A DNA stretch of 34,214 nucleotides from an uncultured Clostridia bacterium (GCA_944368155.1 CALVWW010000013.1:1-34214), one strand, 5' to 3'. Positions 24,263 to 31,688 are shown, numbered from the stretch's first letter. Made by a program: numbers and translations. Notes: generated from the sequence alone by a model not told the origin.

Positions 24263-24291
24263 ATTTTATAAAATTTTGCGCCGCCTGTCAA
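24263..24291 (-). promoter_or_regulatory. promoter of tcdA-ttcA-like, placed for a leaderless mRNA
   Basis: On the minus strand TTGACA (24286-24291), 17 nt, TAAAAT (24263-24268). The A of the ATG (24256) is the seventh base past the -10. Confidence 0.75.
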
Positions 24292-24441
24292 CAAATGTGA
24301 GCAAACTGCACCCCGAGCCGTATTATGTGCCGAATTTTCAATCTCCGCACAAAAACAGAAAATATTAAACAAAAAACAGCCTGAATCAGGCCTGTAATTA
24401 AAAAAATTTACAATATTTTCCAGATATAAGGAGAACAAGTT

Positions 24442-24510
24442 ATGAATAATTATAAATTGCTTTGCAATCCGATTATAATTTTTCTGTGCAAAATTGCGGT
24501 AACCGTGTAA
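24442..24510 (+). CDS. possible 22-residue micro-ORF
   Basis: An ATG at 24442 with a textbook AAGGAG (24428-24433, 8-nt spacing) opens a frame of 22 codons ending TAA at 24510. The peptide starts MNNYKLLCNP and continues as a hydrophobic stretch IIIFLC then KIAVTV, enough for a short membrane helix. It is the only frame in the 337-bp gap 24257-24593 with a good ribosome binding site. An 18-bp hairpin follows 2 nt after the stop. I found no clear promoter: TACAAT at 24409 lacks a -35. It may be a short membrane peptide, a leader or chance; I give no function. Confidence 0.35.
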   Translation: MNNYKLLCNPIIIFLCKIAVTV

Positions 24511-24512
24511 AG

Positions 24513-24553
24513 ATTGCGCCGCGGCGGCTCTTAATGAGCCGCCGCGGCGCAAT
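24513..24553. terminator. 18-bp GC hairpin after iscU
   Basis: Arms 24513-24530 and 24536-24553 pair perfectly (core GCGCCGCGGCGGCTC). It lies 40 bp beyond the iscU stop on the minus strand and right after the micro-ORF on the plus strand. T runs are weak on both sides. Confidence 0.7.
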
Positions 24554-24593
24554 TAAATAAAAACTTATTAAAAATAAACAATAAAAAAGACGG

Positions 24594-25025
24594 TTATTCG
24601 TGAATTTCCTCGTCCTCGTCATGTTCGGGGAACTGCGATTTATCGTATTCTATGCCGTTCTTGTCATAATAATCTTTTATCGCCGCGCGGATTGCCTCCT
24701 CTGCAAGCACCGAACAGTGCATTTTGTGCGCGGGAAGGCCGTCGAGCGCCTCGGCAACGGCCTTGTTCGTCAGCTCGAGAGCCTGAGACAGAGGCTTGCC
24801 CTTTATCAGCTCGGTAGCCATTGAACTTGAAGCTATAGCGCTGCCGCAACCGAACGTATTGAACTTCACGTCAACAATAACGTCGTTTTCAATCTTTAAA
24901 TAAATCTTCATTATATCGCCGCAGCGCGCATTGCCGACTTCGCCTATTCCGTCGGCGTCAGGAATTTCGCCCACGTTGCGGGGATTTCTGAAATGGTCCA
25001 TAACCTTTTCGCTGTATAAAGCCAT
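24594..25025 (-). CDS. iscU: IscU/NifU-N-type Fe-S scaffold protein
   Basis: The product has 143 residues. The three cluster cysteines are Cys35 (GNARCGD, with Asp37), Cys60 (FGCGSAIASSS) and Cys104 (HCSVLAEEAI). This is the single-domain scaffold that receives sulfur from NifS and assembles a 2Fe-2S or 4Fe-4S cluster. The acidic, His-containing tail (EHDEDEEIHE) is an unusual extension. It follows iscS by 97 bp, with a 16-bp palindrome between, and should be co-transcribed. No hscA, hscB, fdx or nfu is adjacent, as is common in clostridia with a reduced Isc system. Confidence 0.95.
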   Translation of the reverse strand: MALYSEKVMDHFRNPRNVGEIPDADGIGEVGNARCGDIMKIYLKIENDVIVDVKFNTFGCGSAIASSSMATELIKGKPLSQALELTNKAVAEALDGLPAHKMHCSVLAEEAIRAAIKDYYDKNGIEYDKSQFPEHDEDEEIHE

Positions 25026-25082
25026 ATATCAACCTCGTAGCGGCGCATTTGTGCGCCTTAAAATTATTTTCCCTTGGTAATT

Positions 25083-25098
25083 GCGGCATATATGCCGC
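25083..25098. repeat. 16-bp perfect palindrome between iscS and iscU
   Basis: GCGGCATATATGCCGC lies in the 97-bp spacer. It may be an RNA processing or attenuation site that sets the IscS to IscU ratio, or a protein site. Confidence 0.6.
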
Positions 25099-25122
25099 TC
25101 AATTCAATGAATTATCCGTCTT

Positions 25123-26325
25123 TCAGATTATATGGGGCAACTCTCCGCGCTCCATTTCCTTCCATACCGGCGACATGTTTCTGAGGTATTCAACCACCTC
25201 GGGCACAGCCTTTATTATTCTGTCGGCGTCCTCCTCGGTGTTATATTCGCAAAGGCTCAGACGGAGCGACCCGTGCGCCACTTCATGCGGCAGTCCTATC
25301 GCCAGCAACACGTGCGAGGGGTCGAGCGAGCCCGACGTGCAGGCCGAGCCCGACGAAGCGCAGATGCCTTTATCGTCAAGGTGAAGCAACAGCCCTTCGC
25401 CTTCGATGCCCTCAAAACACATATTTATCGTGCCGGGAAGATGACGGGTCATATCGCCGTTCACCTTTGAGTGCGGTATTTTCGATAACTCCGCTACTAT
25501 CCTGTCGCGCATTTTGACAAGTCTGGCCGAATTTTCAGCCATATTTGCGCACGCCTCTTTGAGTGCCGCCGCCATCGCGACGATTTCAGCGATGTTTTCA
25601 GTGCCGGCGCGCTTATTTCTCTCCTGCGCTCCGCCGTCGATAAACGGCAACAGGCGTATGCCCTTGCGGCAGTACAGCGCGCCTATTCCCTTTGGCCCGT
25701 GAAACTTGTGTGCCGAAAGCGAGAGCATATCTATATTATCTTCAACGACGTTTACCGGTATATGGCCGACTGCCTGAACGGCGTCGGTGTGAAACGTGAC
25801 CTTAGCCTCGCGGCATACGGCGCCTATCTCCCTTATCGGCTGAACGGTACCTATTTCATTGTTTGCATACATTATAGTGACGAGGCACGTATCGGGACGG
25901 ATGGCCGCCTTCACCTCTTCCGCCTTAACCACGCCGTTTGAATGTACATCGAGATAAGTTATCTCAAAGCCCTCCTCCTTTTTAAGCCGCTCGAGCGTAT
26001 GAAGTACGGCATGGTGCTCAAAAGCGGTGGAGATTATATGTTTTTTGCCCTTTAAAGCGCCGGTGTGAGCCGCAGAGCGGATAGCCTGGTTATCGCTTTC
26101 GCTGCCGCAGGAGGTAAAATAAATTTCATTCGGCTGTGCGCCGAGGCAGGCTGCGACATCTGCGCGCGCGGCCTCAAGCGCCTCTTTTGCGGCCTGCCCC
26201 GCCGAATGCAGCGACGAAGGATTGCCGTAAACCTTGTCCAGATAGGGCAACATGGCGTCTATCGCCGTTTTGCTCATCGCAGTTGTTGCGGCGTTATCCG
26301 CATAAACCGTTCTTTTAGTTTCCAC
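25123..26325 (-). CDS. iscS: cysteine desulfurase (NifS/IscS type)
   Basis: The product has 400 residues from a GTG start at 26325 (GAGGAAG upstream). PLP is held by Lys207 in [10 protein letters not shown] and stacked by a His in AFEHHAV (104-105). The catalytic loop [19 protein letters not shown] contains Cys329, which takes the persulfide; the long loop marks a group I enzyme. It supplies sulfur for the IscU scaffold and for tRNA thiolation. It is the first gene of the iscS-iscU unit. The Rrf2-type regulator that often precedes such operons is absent here, but an IscR-like gene lies at 29089, and the promoter carries palindromes that fit such control. Confidence 0.96.
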   Translation of the reverse strand: METKRTVYADNAATTAMSKTAIDAMLPYLDKVYGNPSSLHSAGQAAKEALEAARADVAACLGAQPNEIYFTSCGSESDNQAIRSAAHTGALKGKKHIISTAFEHHAVLHTLERLKKEEGFEITYLDVHSNGVVKAEEVKAAIRPDTCLVTIMYANNEIGTVQPIREIGAVCREAKVTFHTDAVQAVGHIPVNVVEDNIDMLSLSAHKFHGPKGIGALYCRKGIRLLPFIDGGAQERNKRAGTENIAEIVAMAAALKEACANMAENSARLVKMRDRIVAELSKIPHSKVNGDMTRHLPGTINMCFEGIEGEGLLLHLDDKGICASSGSACTSGSLDPSHVLLAIGLPHEVAHGSLRLSLCEYNTEEDADRIIKAVPEVVEYLRNMSPVWKEMERGELPHII

Positions 26326-26382
26326 TTTGCTCTTCCTCTGATTTTATCTTCGGCTACACAATCAAACTTGTAACCGCGGTTT

Positions 26383-26444
26383 AATTCCTACTTATTTAGT
26401 ATGATATTATTATAGGCAGTAATTCCTATTTTGTCAATAGGATT
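26383..26444 (-). promoter_or_regulatory. iscS promoter with operator-like palindromes
   Basis: On the minus strand TTGACA (26432-26437), 17 nt, TATAAT (26409-26414): full consensus. Seen on the plus strand, ATTCCTAT (26422-26429) and ATAGGATT (26437-26444) form an inverted repeat over the spacer and -35. A second AATTCCTA (26383-26390), followed by TACT-TATTT-AGTA, lies near the start of transcription. The arrangement suggests repression by an Rrf2-family protein. Confidence 0.75.
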
Positions 26445-26555
26445 TAACACACTTTTACAAAAAATTATAGGCAATTTCTCATAAAATATTTAGGCTGGGA
26501 TAAACAGCGCGAACCATGTTTCTGAAAAACCGCCAAAAAGCATGCGGCGGTAAAG

Positions 26556-26602
26556 AGCAATAAAGCCGAGCGGAACAAAATGTTTCGCGCGGCTTTATTG
26601 CT
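26556..26602. terminator. strong hairpin in the gene-free stretch 26326-26720
   Basis: AGCAATAAAGCCG (26556-26568) pairs with CGGCTTTATTGCT (26590-26602), with GCG/CGC and AAC/GTT inside. It may end transcription of the flavodoxin unit, although 118 bp past the stop; a smaller CGAACCGC/GCGGGTCG hairpin lies nearer at about 26679-26698. Apart from these and the iscS promoter I see nothing in this gap. Confidence 0.55.
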
Positions 26603-26720
26603 AAACGTAAGGTTTTAATGAAAAAGCAAATGCGTACCGTTATCTTATAGGCGAAATTCTCCTTGTGATTTTATTTATTCGAACCGCTTTTGCGGGTCGC
26701 AGACAAAATAATTTTAAAAT

Positions 26721-27143
26721 TTAACATGCCGCTGCAGCAGCTTTCCCGAGCTCGCGGCACTTTTCCAGCCCCTCGTCATCGGGGGTGGAATAAACGGCAA
26801 GTCCGTCGGCGATAAGGTTTGCTCCGTCGCCCTCGGCGCGCGCCTGCCATGTGCGCATCCATTCTCCCTCGGCCCATTCGTAGGAGCCGAAGAGACCTAT
26901 TTTCTTGCCGGAAAGCCTGCCCTCCAGAGAGGAAAAGAAGGGTTCGAATTCGCTGTCCTCCAGTTCCTCGTTGCCCATCGCGGGGCAGCCGAAGAGCACC
27001 ACTTCGGAATTTAAAACACTTTCGGTCGCCTCTGCGACGGGTATGACTTCAACCTCCGCGCCGGCGCTTCTGACGCCTTCGGCTACAGCGTTTGCCATTG
27101 CCTCGGTGTTTCCTGTTCCCGACCAGTAAACTATGCTTACCAT
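26721..27143 (-). CDS. flavodoxin
   Basis: The product has 140 residues, a short-chain flavodoxin. The FMN phosphate loop SGTGNT is at residues 8-13; LFGCPAMGNEELEDSEFEPF is the 50s-60s loop and LFGSYEWAEGEWM the 90s loop around the flavin. It carries one or two electrons at low potential and can replace ferredoxin under iron limitation. It lies 85 bp behind the DUF3793 gene in the same direction and is likely co-transcribed, with AAGGAG 12 nt before the ATG. A small ATGCGC/GCGCAT hairpin lies in the spacer. A possible partner is the cobalamin reactivation protein encoded at 19698. Confidence 0.94.
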   Translation of the reverse strand: MVSIVYWSGTGNTEAMANAVAEGVRSAGAEVEVIPVAEATESVLNSEVVLFGCPAMGNEELEDSEFEPFFSSLEGRLSGKKIGLFGSYEWAEGEWMRTWQARAEGDGANLIADGLAVYSTPDDEGLEKCRELGKAAAAAC

Positions 27144-27227
27144 AAATAAATATACTCCTTATATTTTTGTTGTATATAATGCGCTGTTGCGCATATTCTG
27201 ACATTATTGTTTATACATATGTGCCGC

Positions 27228-27776
27228 TCAATTGAGTTTAAAAATATTTTCGAGCGACTGCCCGCACTGCATTTTTCCGCATATACAGCGGGCACAGCGT
27301 TCATATTGTCTGAAGAGTTTTTCGCGCTCGGCAACTTCGCCGTACACCTTCCAGTAACCGCAACTTATAAACGTGCCGCCGCATTTATCCTCGATGAAGC
27401 CGCGCACGTCTTCCAGCGGATAGCCGAGGAACAGACCGACTTCATGCGGGAAATCTTCCTCTCCCTCCATGCGGCGCTTGAGTTCCCTCAGGGCTTCGCC
27501 CGCTGTTGAATAGACATATCCGCGCTCACGCAAAAAAGCGTAATTCTGACTGTCGGACAGAATTTGCTCCAGCTTGCCGCGGTGGAACACATAAAACAGC
27601 TTGCGCCCCGCCGCGCTCTTAACGGTCATAAACCGAAAATCTTTTTTTGCAAACACCCTGCGGTAATATGCCAAATCTTTATCATGCCCGTCCTTCAGCC
27701 AGAAAAGGCTAGCAGGCTTTATTCCCGCAAATGTTATTCCGCAGTTCAGCCCGAGGCGGTATCCTGTTTCGCTCAA
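27228..27776 (-). CDS. DUF3793 family protein
   Basis: The product has 182 residues from a TTG start at 27776 with AGGAGG 6 nt upstream; no ATG fits better. Hallmarks of DUF3793 are GIKPASLF (18-25), FPHEVGLFLGYPLEDV (109-124) and GYWKVYG (140-146). The family has no established function. It is common next to flavodoxins and iron-related genes in clostridia, and this pairing is repeated here. The C-terminus has an added cluster of cysteines (161, 164, 166, 171) that could bind a metal or a cluster; this is inference. It is the first gene of the unit, behind a strong promoter with several inverted repeats. Confidence 0.88.
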   Translation of the reverse strand: MSETGYRLGLNCGITFAGIKPASLFWLKDGHDKDLAYYRRVFAKKDFRFMTVKSAAGRKLFYVFHRGKLEQILSDSQNYAFLRERGYVYSTAGEALRELKRRMEGEEDFPHEVGLFLGYPLEDVRGFIEDKCGGTFISCGYWKVYGEVAEREKLFRQYERCARCICGKMQCGQSLENIFKLN

Positions 27777-27829
27777 ACAGCTCCTCCTTTAACCTTGCGC
27801 CGCTTCAGCTTGCGCCGCAAAATAAATAC

Positions 27830-27901
27830 ACTTTGGTTAATTCCTATAAATATTATATGGATTAACGGCGTGTCTGTCAACTAAATATTAACCAAAGTTA
27901 A
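27830..27901 (-). promoter_or_regulatory. DUF3793-flavodoxin promoter with dense inverted repeats
   Basis: On the minus strand TTGACA (27875-27880), 17 nt, TATAAT (27852-27857). Seen on the plus strand, ACTTTGGTTAAT (27830-27841) and ATTAACCAAAGT (27887-27898) are exact 12-bp inverted copies on both sides of the promoter. GTTAATTCC (27836) and GGATTAAC (27859-27866) form an inner pair around the -10. AATTCCTAT (27839-27847) repeats the motif of the iscS promoter. At least one regulator very likely binds here. Confidence 0.75.
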
Positions 27902-28051
27902 TTTTTATTTTGTCGTACATGCATTTTTGGGCAGATTGCATAATTTTTTGAGCAAATATTCACGCATTTTTGCTGCGCGTGGCGGGGGCAAATAATAAAA
28001 CAGCGAAAAAAAACTTGCGAACCGAGGAATTATTTTACATATTCAATAACC

Positions 28052-28080
28052 TTGACCGCAAATTTATGTTGTGGTATAAT
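28052..28080 (+). promoter_or_regulatory. promoter of nadA-rrf2
   Basis: TTGACC (28052-28057), 17 nt, TATAAT (28075-28080). The leader of about 80 nt contains CTTATAGGAGTTAA (28090-28103) and a perfect palindrome GCCGCACGTGCGGC (28139-28152). Confidence 0.8.
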
Positions 28081-28167
28081 CATAGTACACTTATAGGAGT
28101 TAAATATATTGCGCGCTTTCGGCGCATGAATACTGATTGCCGCACGTGCGGCCTTACGGAGTTAAAG

Positions 28168-29082
28168 ATGTTGAAAGATTTACAGCAGGAGATACTGCGT
28201 TTAAAAAAGGAGCGCGACGTATGCATACTCGCGCACAGTTATATGAGCGAAGATATCTGCGAAGTCGCCGACTTCACAGGTGACAGCTACGCCCTTTCTG
28301 TTAAGGCAAAAACTGCGCCCCAGTCGACCGTCGTTATGTGCGGCGTACGCTTTATGGCGGAAACTGTAAAGATGCTTTCCCCGCAGAAGAAAGTAATACT
28401 TGCCAACCCCGACGCCGGCTGCCCCATGGCCGAACAGATGGACAAAGAGCTGATATTGCAACTTAAAGAGAGCCTGCCTGGCTATACGGTCGTGGCCTAT
28501 GTCAATACCACTGCCGAATTAAAAACAGCGTGCGACGTGTGCGTGACCAGCTCGAGCGCAGTAAAGATTTGCAAGGCTCTCCCCACCGACAAGATAATCT
28601 TTATTCCCGATATCAACCTCGGCACCTACGTTAAAAAGCAGATACCGGAAAAGGATTTCCAGCTTGTTTCAGGCGGCTGCCCCACGCACGCGCGCATGAC
28701 GAAAGAGGACGTTTTAAAGGCCAAAGCCGCTCATCCGAACGCACTGTTTTTAGTGCATCCCGAATGCCGGCCGCAGGTCACCGAGCTTGCCGATTACGTG
28801 GGTTCCACTACGGGTATTATGGACTTTGCCGAAAAATCTGACGCTAAGGAGTTCATCATCGGCACCGAGAACGCGATAGTGGAGCATTTGCAATACAGAT
28901 GCCCCGGCAAGAAGTTCTATCCCCTCTCCAAAGACCTTGTATGTCACAATATGAAAATAACTACGCTTATGGACGTATACAACGCCGTGAGCGGCGAGGG
29001 CGGCGAAGAGATGGTTATGGATGAAAAGACAAGACTGGCGGCAGTAAAATGCATAGAAAAAATGATTGAATACGGCGGTTGA
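28168..29082 (+). CDS. nadA: quinolinate synthase A
   Basis: The product has 304 residues. I place the start at ATG 28168 (GGAG 6 nt upstream) because the promoter lies at 28052-28080 and known NadA proteins begin near here; a frame open from 27970 is ruled out by that promoter. The three ligands of the 4Fe-4S cluster are Cys85 (GCPMAEQ), Cys171 (GGCPTH) and Cys259 (VCHNMK). His23 and Tyr25 in AHSYM replace the usual AHNYQ with His and Tyr kept. HPEC and YVGSTTG are present. It condenses iminoaspartate with dihydroxyacetone phosphate. nadB and nadC are not next to it; instead an Rrf2 regulator follows after 6 bp. Confidence 0.95.
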   Translation: MLKDLQQEILRLKKERDVCILAHSYMSEDICEVADFTGDSYALSVKAKTAPQSTVVMCGVRFMAETVKMLSPQKKVILANPDAGCPMAEQMDKELILQLKESLPGYTVVAYVNTTAELKTACDVCVTSSSAVKICKALPTDKIIFIPDINLGTYVKKQIPEKDFQLVSGGCPTHARMTKEDVLKAKAAHPNALFLVHPECRPQVTELADYVGSTTGIMDFAEKSDAKEFIIGTENAIVEHLQYRCPGKKFYPLSKDLVCHNMKITTLMDVYNAVSGEGGEEMVMDEKTRLAAVKCIEKMIEYGG

Positions 29083-29088
29083 TTTGTT

Positions 29089-29487
29089 ATGATGATAACA
29101 ACTAAAGGGCGCAACGCGTTAAAGGTAATGATAGACCTCGCCCAGCACAACGACGGCAACAATATATCGCTCACAGATATAGCCGAGCGCCAGCACGAGA
29201 GCGTTAAATATCTTGAAGCTGTTATGGGACCGCTTTCCCAGGCGGGGCTGGTGGTATCTTTCCGCGGAAAATCGGGCGGATACCGACTTGCAAAACCCGC
29301 CGAAGAGTGTTCCGTCGGCGAGATAATAGTGGCTGCCGAAGGTCCTCTTGCGCCTGTCTCCTGCCTGTATTCCGACGTCCCGTGCGAAAACGCGGCAAAC
29401 TGCCTCTCTCTCCCCCTCTGGAAGGAGCTTGACGAGGTGATAATGAATTTTTTAAATTCCAAAAAACTTTCTGATTTGATAAAATAA
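29089..29487 (+). CDS. Rrf2/IscR-like transcription regulator
   Basis: The product has 132 residues. The N-terminal winged helix (residues 1-65) has the family core GRNALKVMIDLA, SLTDIAERQ and SFRGKSGGYRLAK. Three cysteines, 92, 99 and 105, in SCLYSDVPCENAANC have nearly the spacing of E. coli IscR (92, 98, 104), which binds a 2Fe-2S cluster; CymR-type sulfur regulators lack these. So it probably senses Fe-S or redox state. Two ATG codons stand at the start; either may be used, and no strong ribosome binding site precedes them, consistent with coupling to nadA 6 bp upstream. Likely targets are the iscS and flavodoxin promoters. Confidence 0.9.
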   Translation: MMITTKGRNALKVMIDLAQHNDGNNISLTDIAERQHESVKYLEAVMGPLSQAGLVVSFRGKSGGYRLAKPAEECSVGEIIVAAEGPLAPVSCLYSDVPCENAANCLSLPLWKELDEVIMNFLNSKKLSDLIK

Positions 29488-29522
29488 ATTTTAATTTTTA
29501 ATTTAAACTTTTTAATAAGTCA

Positions 29523-29566
29523 AAGCCGCCCGCCGCGCAGTTTCTGCGCGGCGGGCGGCTTGTTTG
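29523..29566 (+). terminator. terminator of nadA-rrf2
   Basis: A perfect 18-bp stem (29523-29540 with 29544-29561), core GCCGCCCGCCGCGC, loop TTT, followed by GTTTGGG. From 29567 to 29746 I see only a small GCCGTTAAACGCGGC hairpin and no gene. Confidence 0.82.
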
Positions 29567-29746
29567 GGTATTCATATGGCGAATAAACAAAGCAGTATTT
29601 GCTATTGCCGTTAAACGCGGCATAAATTTCGCACCCATGCGGCTGAGCATGGTGAACGGGGGCTATTTACTAAACAAGCGGCGCAATTTATTAAATAACA
29701 GAGGCCGGCTGAACAGCCGACGGAGGAGATACCCCTCAGATTGATA

Positions 29747-29780
29747 AAAAATGCCGGGCACGGCCGTGCCCGGCATTTTT
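29747..29780 (-). terminator. terminator of the ABC exporter operon
   Basis: A perfect 34-bp palindrome, AAAAATGCCGGGCACGG and its complement. On the minus strand the T run is extended to TTTTTT. It lies 7 bp beyond the stop. Confidence 0.9.
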
Positions 29781-29786
29781 GCGAAC

Positions 29787-31688
29787 TCACTCTAATTCAA
29801 ACGCCCCGGTATAAAGCTGGTAATACTGTCCCTTCTGTTCGAGGAGTTGCTCGTGCGTGCCGCGCTCTATGATGCGGCCGTGGTCGAGCACTATTATTAC
29901 GTCTGAGTTTTTTACCGTTGAAAGCCTGTGCGCTATCACAAACACCGTGCGGCCCTTCATAAGAGCGTCCATTCCGCGCTGAACTATCGCCTCGGTTCGC
30001 GTATCTATCGAAGAAGTAGCTTCGTCCAGAATCATTACGGGAGGGTCGGCAACAGCGGCACGGGCGATAGATAACAGCTGCCTTTGCCCCTGCGAAAGGT
30101 TGGCGCCGTTGCCCGTTATAAATGTGTTGTACCCGTCGGGCAACCTCGTTATAAAGTCGTCGGCGCCGGCAAGTTTCGCCGCGGCTATGCATTCTTCGTC
30201 GCTGGCGTCGAGCTTGCCGTAGCGGATATTTTCCATAACTGTTCCGGTGAACAGATTCGTATCCTGAAGCACCATGCCCAGAGACCTGCGCAGGTCGGCC
30301 TTCTTTATTTTATTTATATTTATTCCGTCGTAACGTATCTTGCCGTCGGCAATGTCGTAGAACCTGTTCAACAGGTTGGTTATCGTCGTCTTCCCCGCGC
30401 CCGTTGCGCCGACGAAGGCGACTTTCTGACCGGGTTTCGCATAGAGCGATATGCCCCTCAGCACGGGTTTGCCCTCTTCATACTCAAAATCCACGTCGAA
30501 CATGCGCACGTCGCCGCAGAGCTTTGTGTAAGTTACCGAGCCGTCTGCATGATGAGGGTGCTTCCACGCCCACACGCCTGTGCGCTCCTCACACTCGACT
30601 ATCCTGCCTTTCTCCTCTCTGGCGCGGACAAGCGTCACATAGCCGTCGTCAACCTCAGGCGGGCGGTCAACAAGTTCGAACACGCGCCTTGTGCCGGCTA
30701 CGCCCATAACGACGGAGTTGACCTGCTGTGAAACCTGATTTATATTGCCCGTGAACTGCTTGGCCATGTTAAGGAAGGGAACGACCACGCTTATGGATAT
30801 GGCCATGCCTGAAATGCTGACATTTGGCACATTGAGCCGGGGAATGAGGAATACGCCGCCGACAACCGCAAGAATTACATACAGAACGTTGCCTATGTTG
30901 AACAGCGCGGGAGCAAGCATATTTGCATATCTGTTGGCGCGGCGGCTGGCCTCATAGAGTTTTCCGTTCACCTCGTCAAAACCCTGTTCGGCCTCCCTTT
31001 CGTGGCAGAAAGTTTTGATTACCTTCTGGCCTGTGAGCATTTCTTCGATATACCCCTCCTCTTCTCCTATCGCCTGCTGCTGCTTTACAAAGTAGCGCGC
31101 GCTTCCGCCGCCTATCTTCTTTGTTACGACGAGCATAACAGCTGTGCCGGTGAGCACGACGAGCGTAAGCCACAGACAATAGTAAAGCATTATCACAAGC
31201 ACGGAAAGGACGGTTATGCCCGAGACGAGTATCTGCGGAGCCGACTGTGAAATCAGCTGACGCAACGTATCGATATCGTTGGTGTAATAGCTCATAATAT
31301 CGCCGTGCCCCGTGGTGTCGAAAAACTTTACGGGCAACTTCTGCATGCCGTTGAACATTTTATCGCGCAGCTTTTCGAGCGTGCCCTGAGTGATTATCGT
31401 CATCAGCTGGCCGAATACGGTGCCCGTGACTATAGAGGTCACATACAGCGCGATGAGTATATACACGTCGTTCAGTATCGCCGGGCCGGCCTCCGCCCAC
31501 GGCGTCTGATTGTCAAAGGCCGCGCTTATGCCGCCAATCACCCTCTGCATGAAAATTGCAGGCACGGCGCCCACTACCGCGGTTACGGAAATGCAGGCGA
31601 TTGCCACGGGAAGAAGCACGGGATAGAAGGAATAAACCGTTTTGAACAGGCGGATAAGCACGCCCTTGTTTCTCTTTTCAGTCTTCAA
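29787..31688 (-). CDS. ABC exporter half-transporter with canonical ATP site
   Basis: The product has 633 residues from a TTG start at 31688, chosen because AAGGAGG lies 9 nt upstream; an ATG at 31739 in the same frame would overlap the upstream gene by 62 bp without a ribosome binding site. A six-helix membrane domain is followed by an insert of about 40 residues (near 352-392, with WAWKHPHHADG) and the ATPase domain: Walker A GATGAGKT (427-434), signature LSQGQ (531-535), Walker B MILDEAT with catalytic Glu556 and switch His587. With the partner encoded upstream (11-bp overlap) it forms a heterodimeric exporter like TM287/288, BmrCD or EfrCD. Drugs or lipids are possible cargo. Confidence 0.92.
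   Translation of the reverse strand: MKTEKRNKGVLIRLFKTVYSFYPVLLPVAIACISVTAVVGAVPAIFMQRVIGGISAAFDNQTPWAEAGPAILNDVYILIALYVTSIVTGTVFGQLMTIITQGTLEKLRDKMFNGMQKLPVKFFDTTGHGDIMSYYTNDIDTLRQLISQSAPQILVSGITVLSVLVIMLYYCLWLTLVVLTGTAVMLVVTKKIGGGSARYFVKQQQAIGEEEGYIEEMLTGQKVIKTFCHEREAEQGFDEVNGKLYEASRRANRYANMLAPALFNIGNVLYVILAVVGGVFLIPRLNVPNVSISGMAISISVVVPFLNMAKQFTGNINQVSQQVNSVVMGVAGTRRVFELVDRPPEVDDGYVTLVRAREEKGRIVECEERTGVWAWKHPHHADGSVTYTKLCGDVRMFDVDFEYEEGKPVLRGISLYAKPGQKVAFVGATGAGKTTITNLLNRFYDIADGKIRYDGININKIKKADLRRSLGMVLQDTNLFTGTVMENIRYGKLDASDEECIAAAKLAGADDFITRLPDGYNTFITGNGANLSQGQRQLLSIARAAVADPPVMILDEATSSIDTRTEAIVQRGMDALMKGRTVFVIAHRLSTVKNSDVIIVLDHGRIIERGTHEQLLEQKGQYYQLYTGAFELE

Noticed and set aside
24157-24552. 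131-residue minus-strand frame overlapping tcdA
   Set aside because: It crosses the tcdA promoter and has low-complexity, cysteine-rich content without a ribosome binding site; tcdA itself is clear in another frame.
27970-28167. N-terminal extension of NadA by 66 residues in an open frame
   Set aside because: The promoter at 28052-28080 lies inside it, known NadA proteins start near 28168, and only the ATG at 28168 has a ribosome binding site.
28081-28167. NAD riboswitch in the nadA leader
   Set aside because: The leader is short and I cannot see the paired hairpins expected of the known nadA motif; only one GC palindrome is present.
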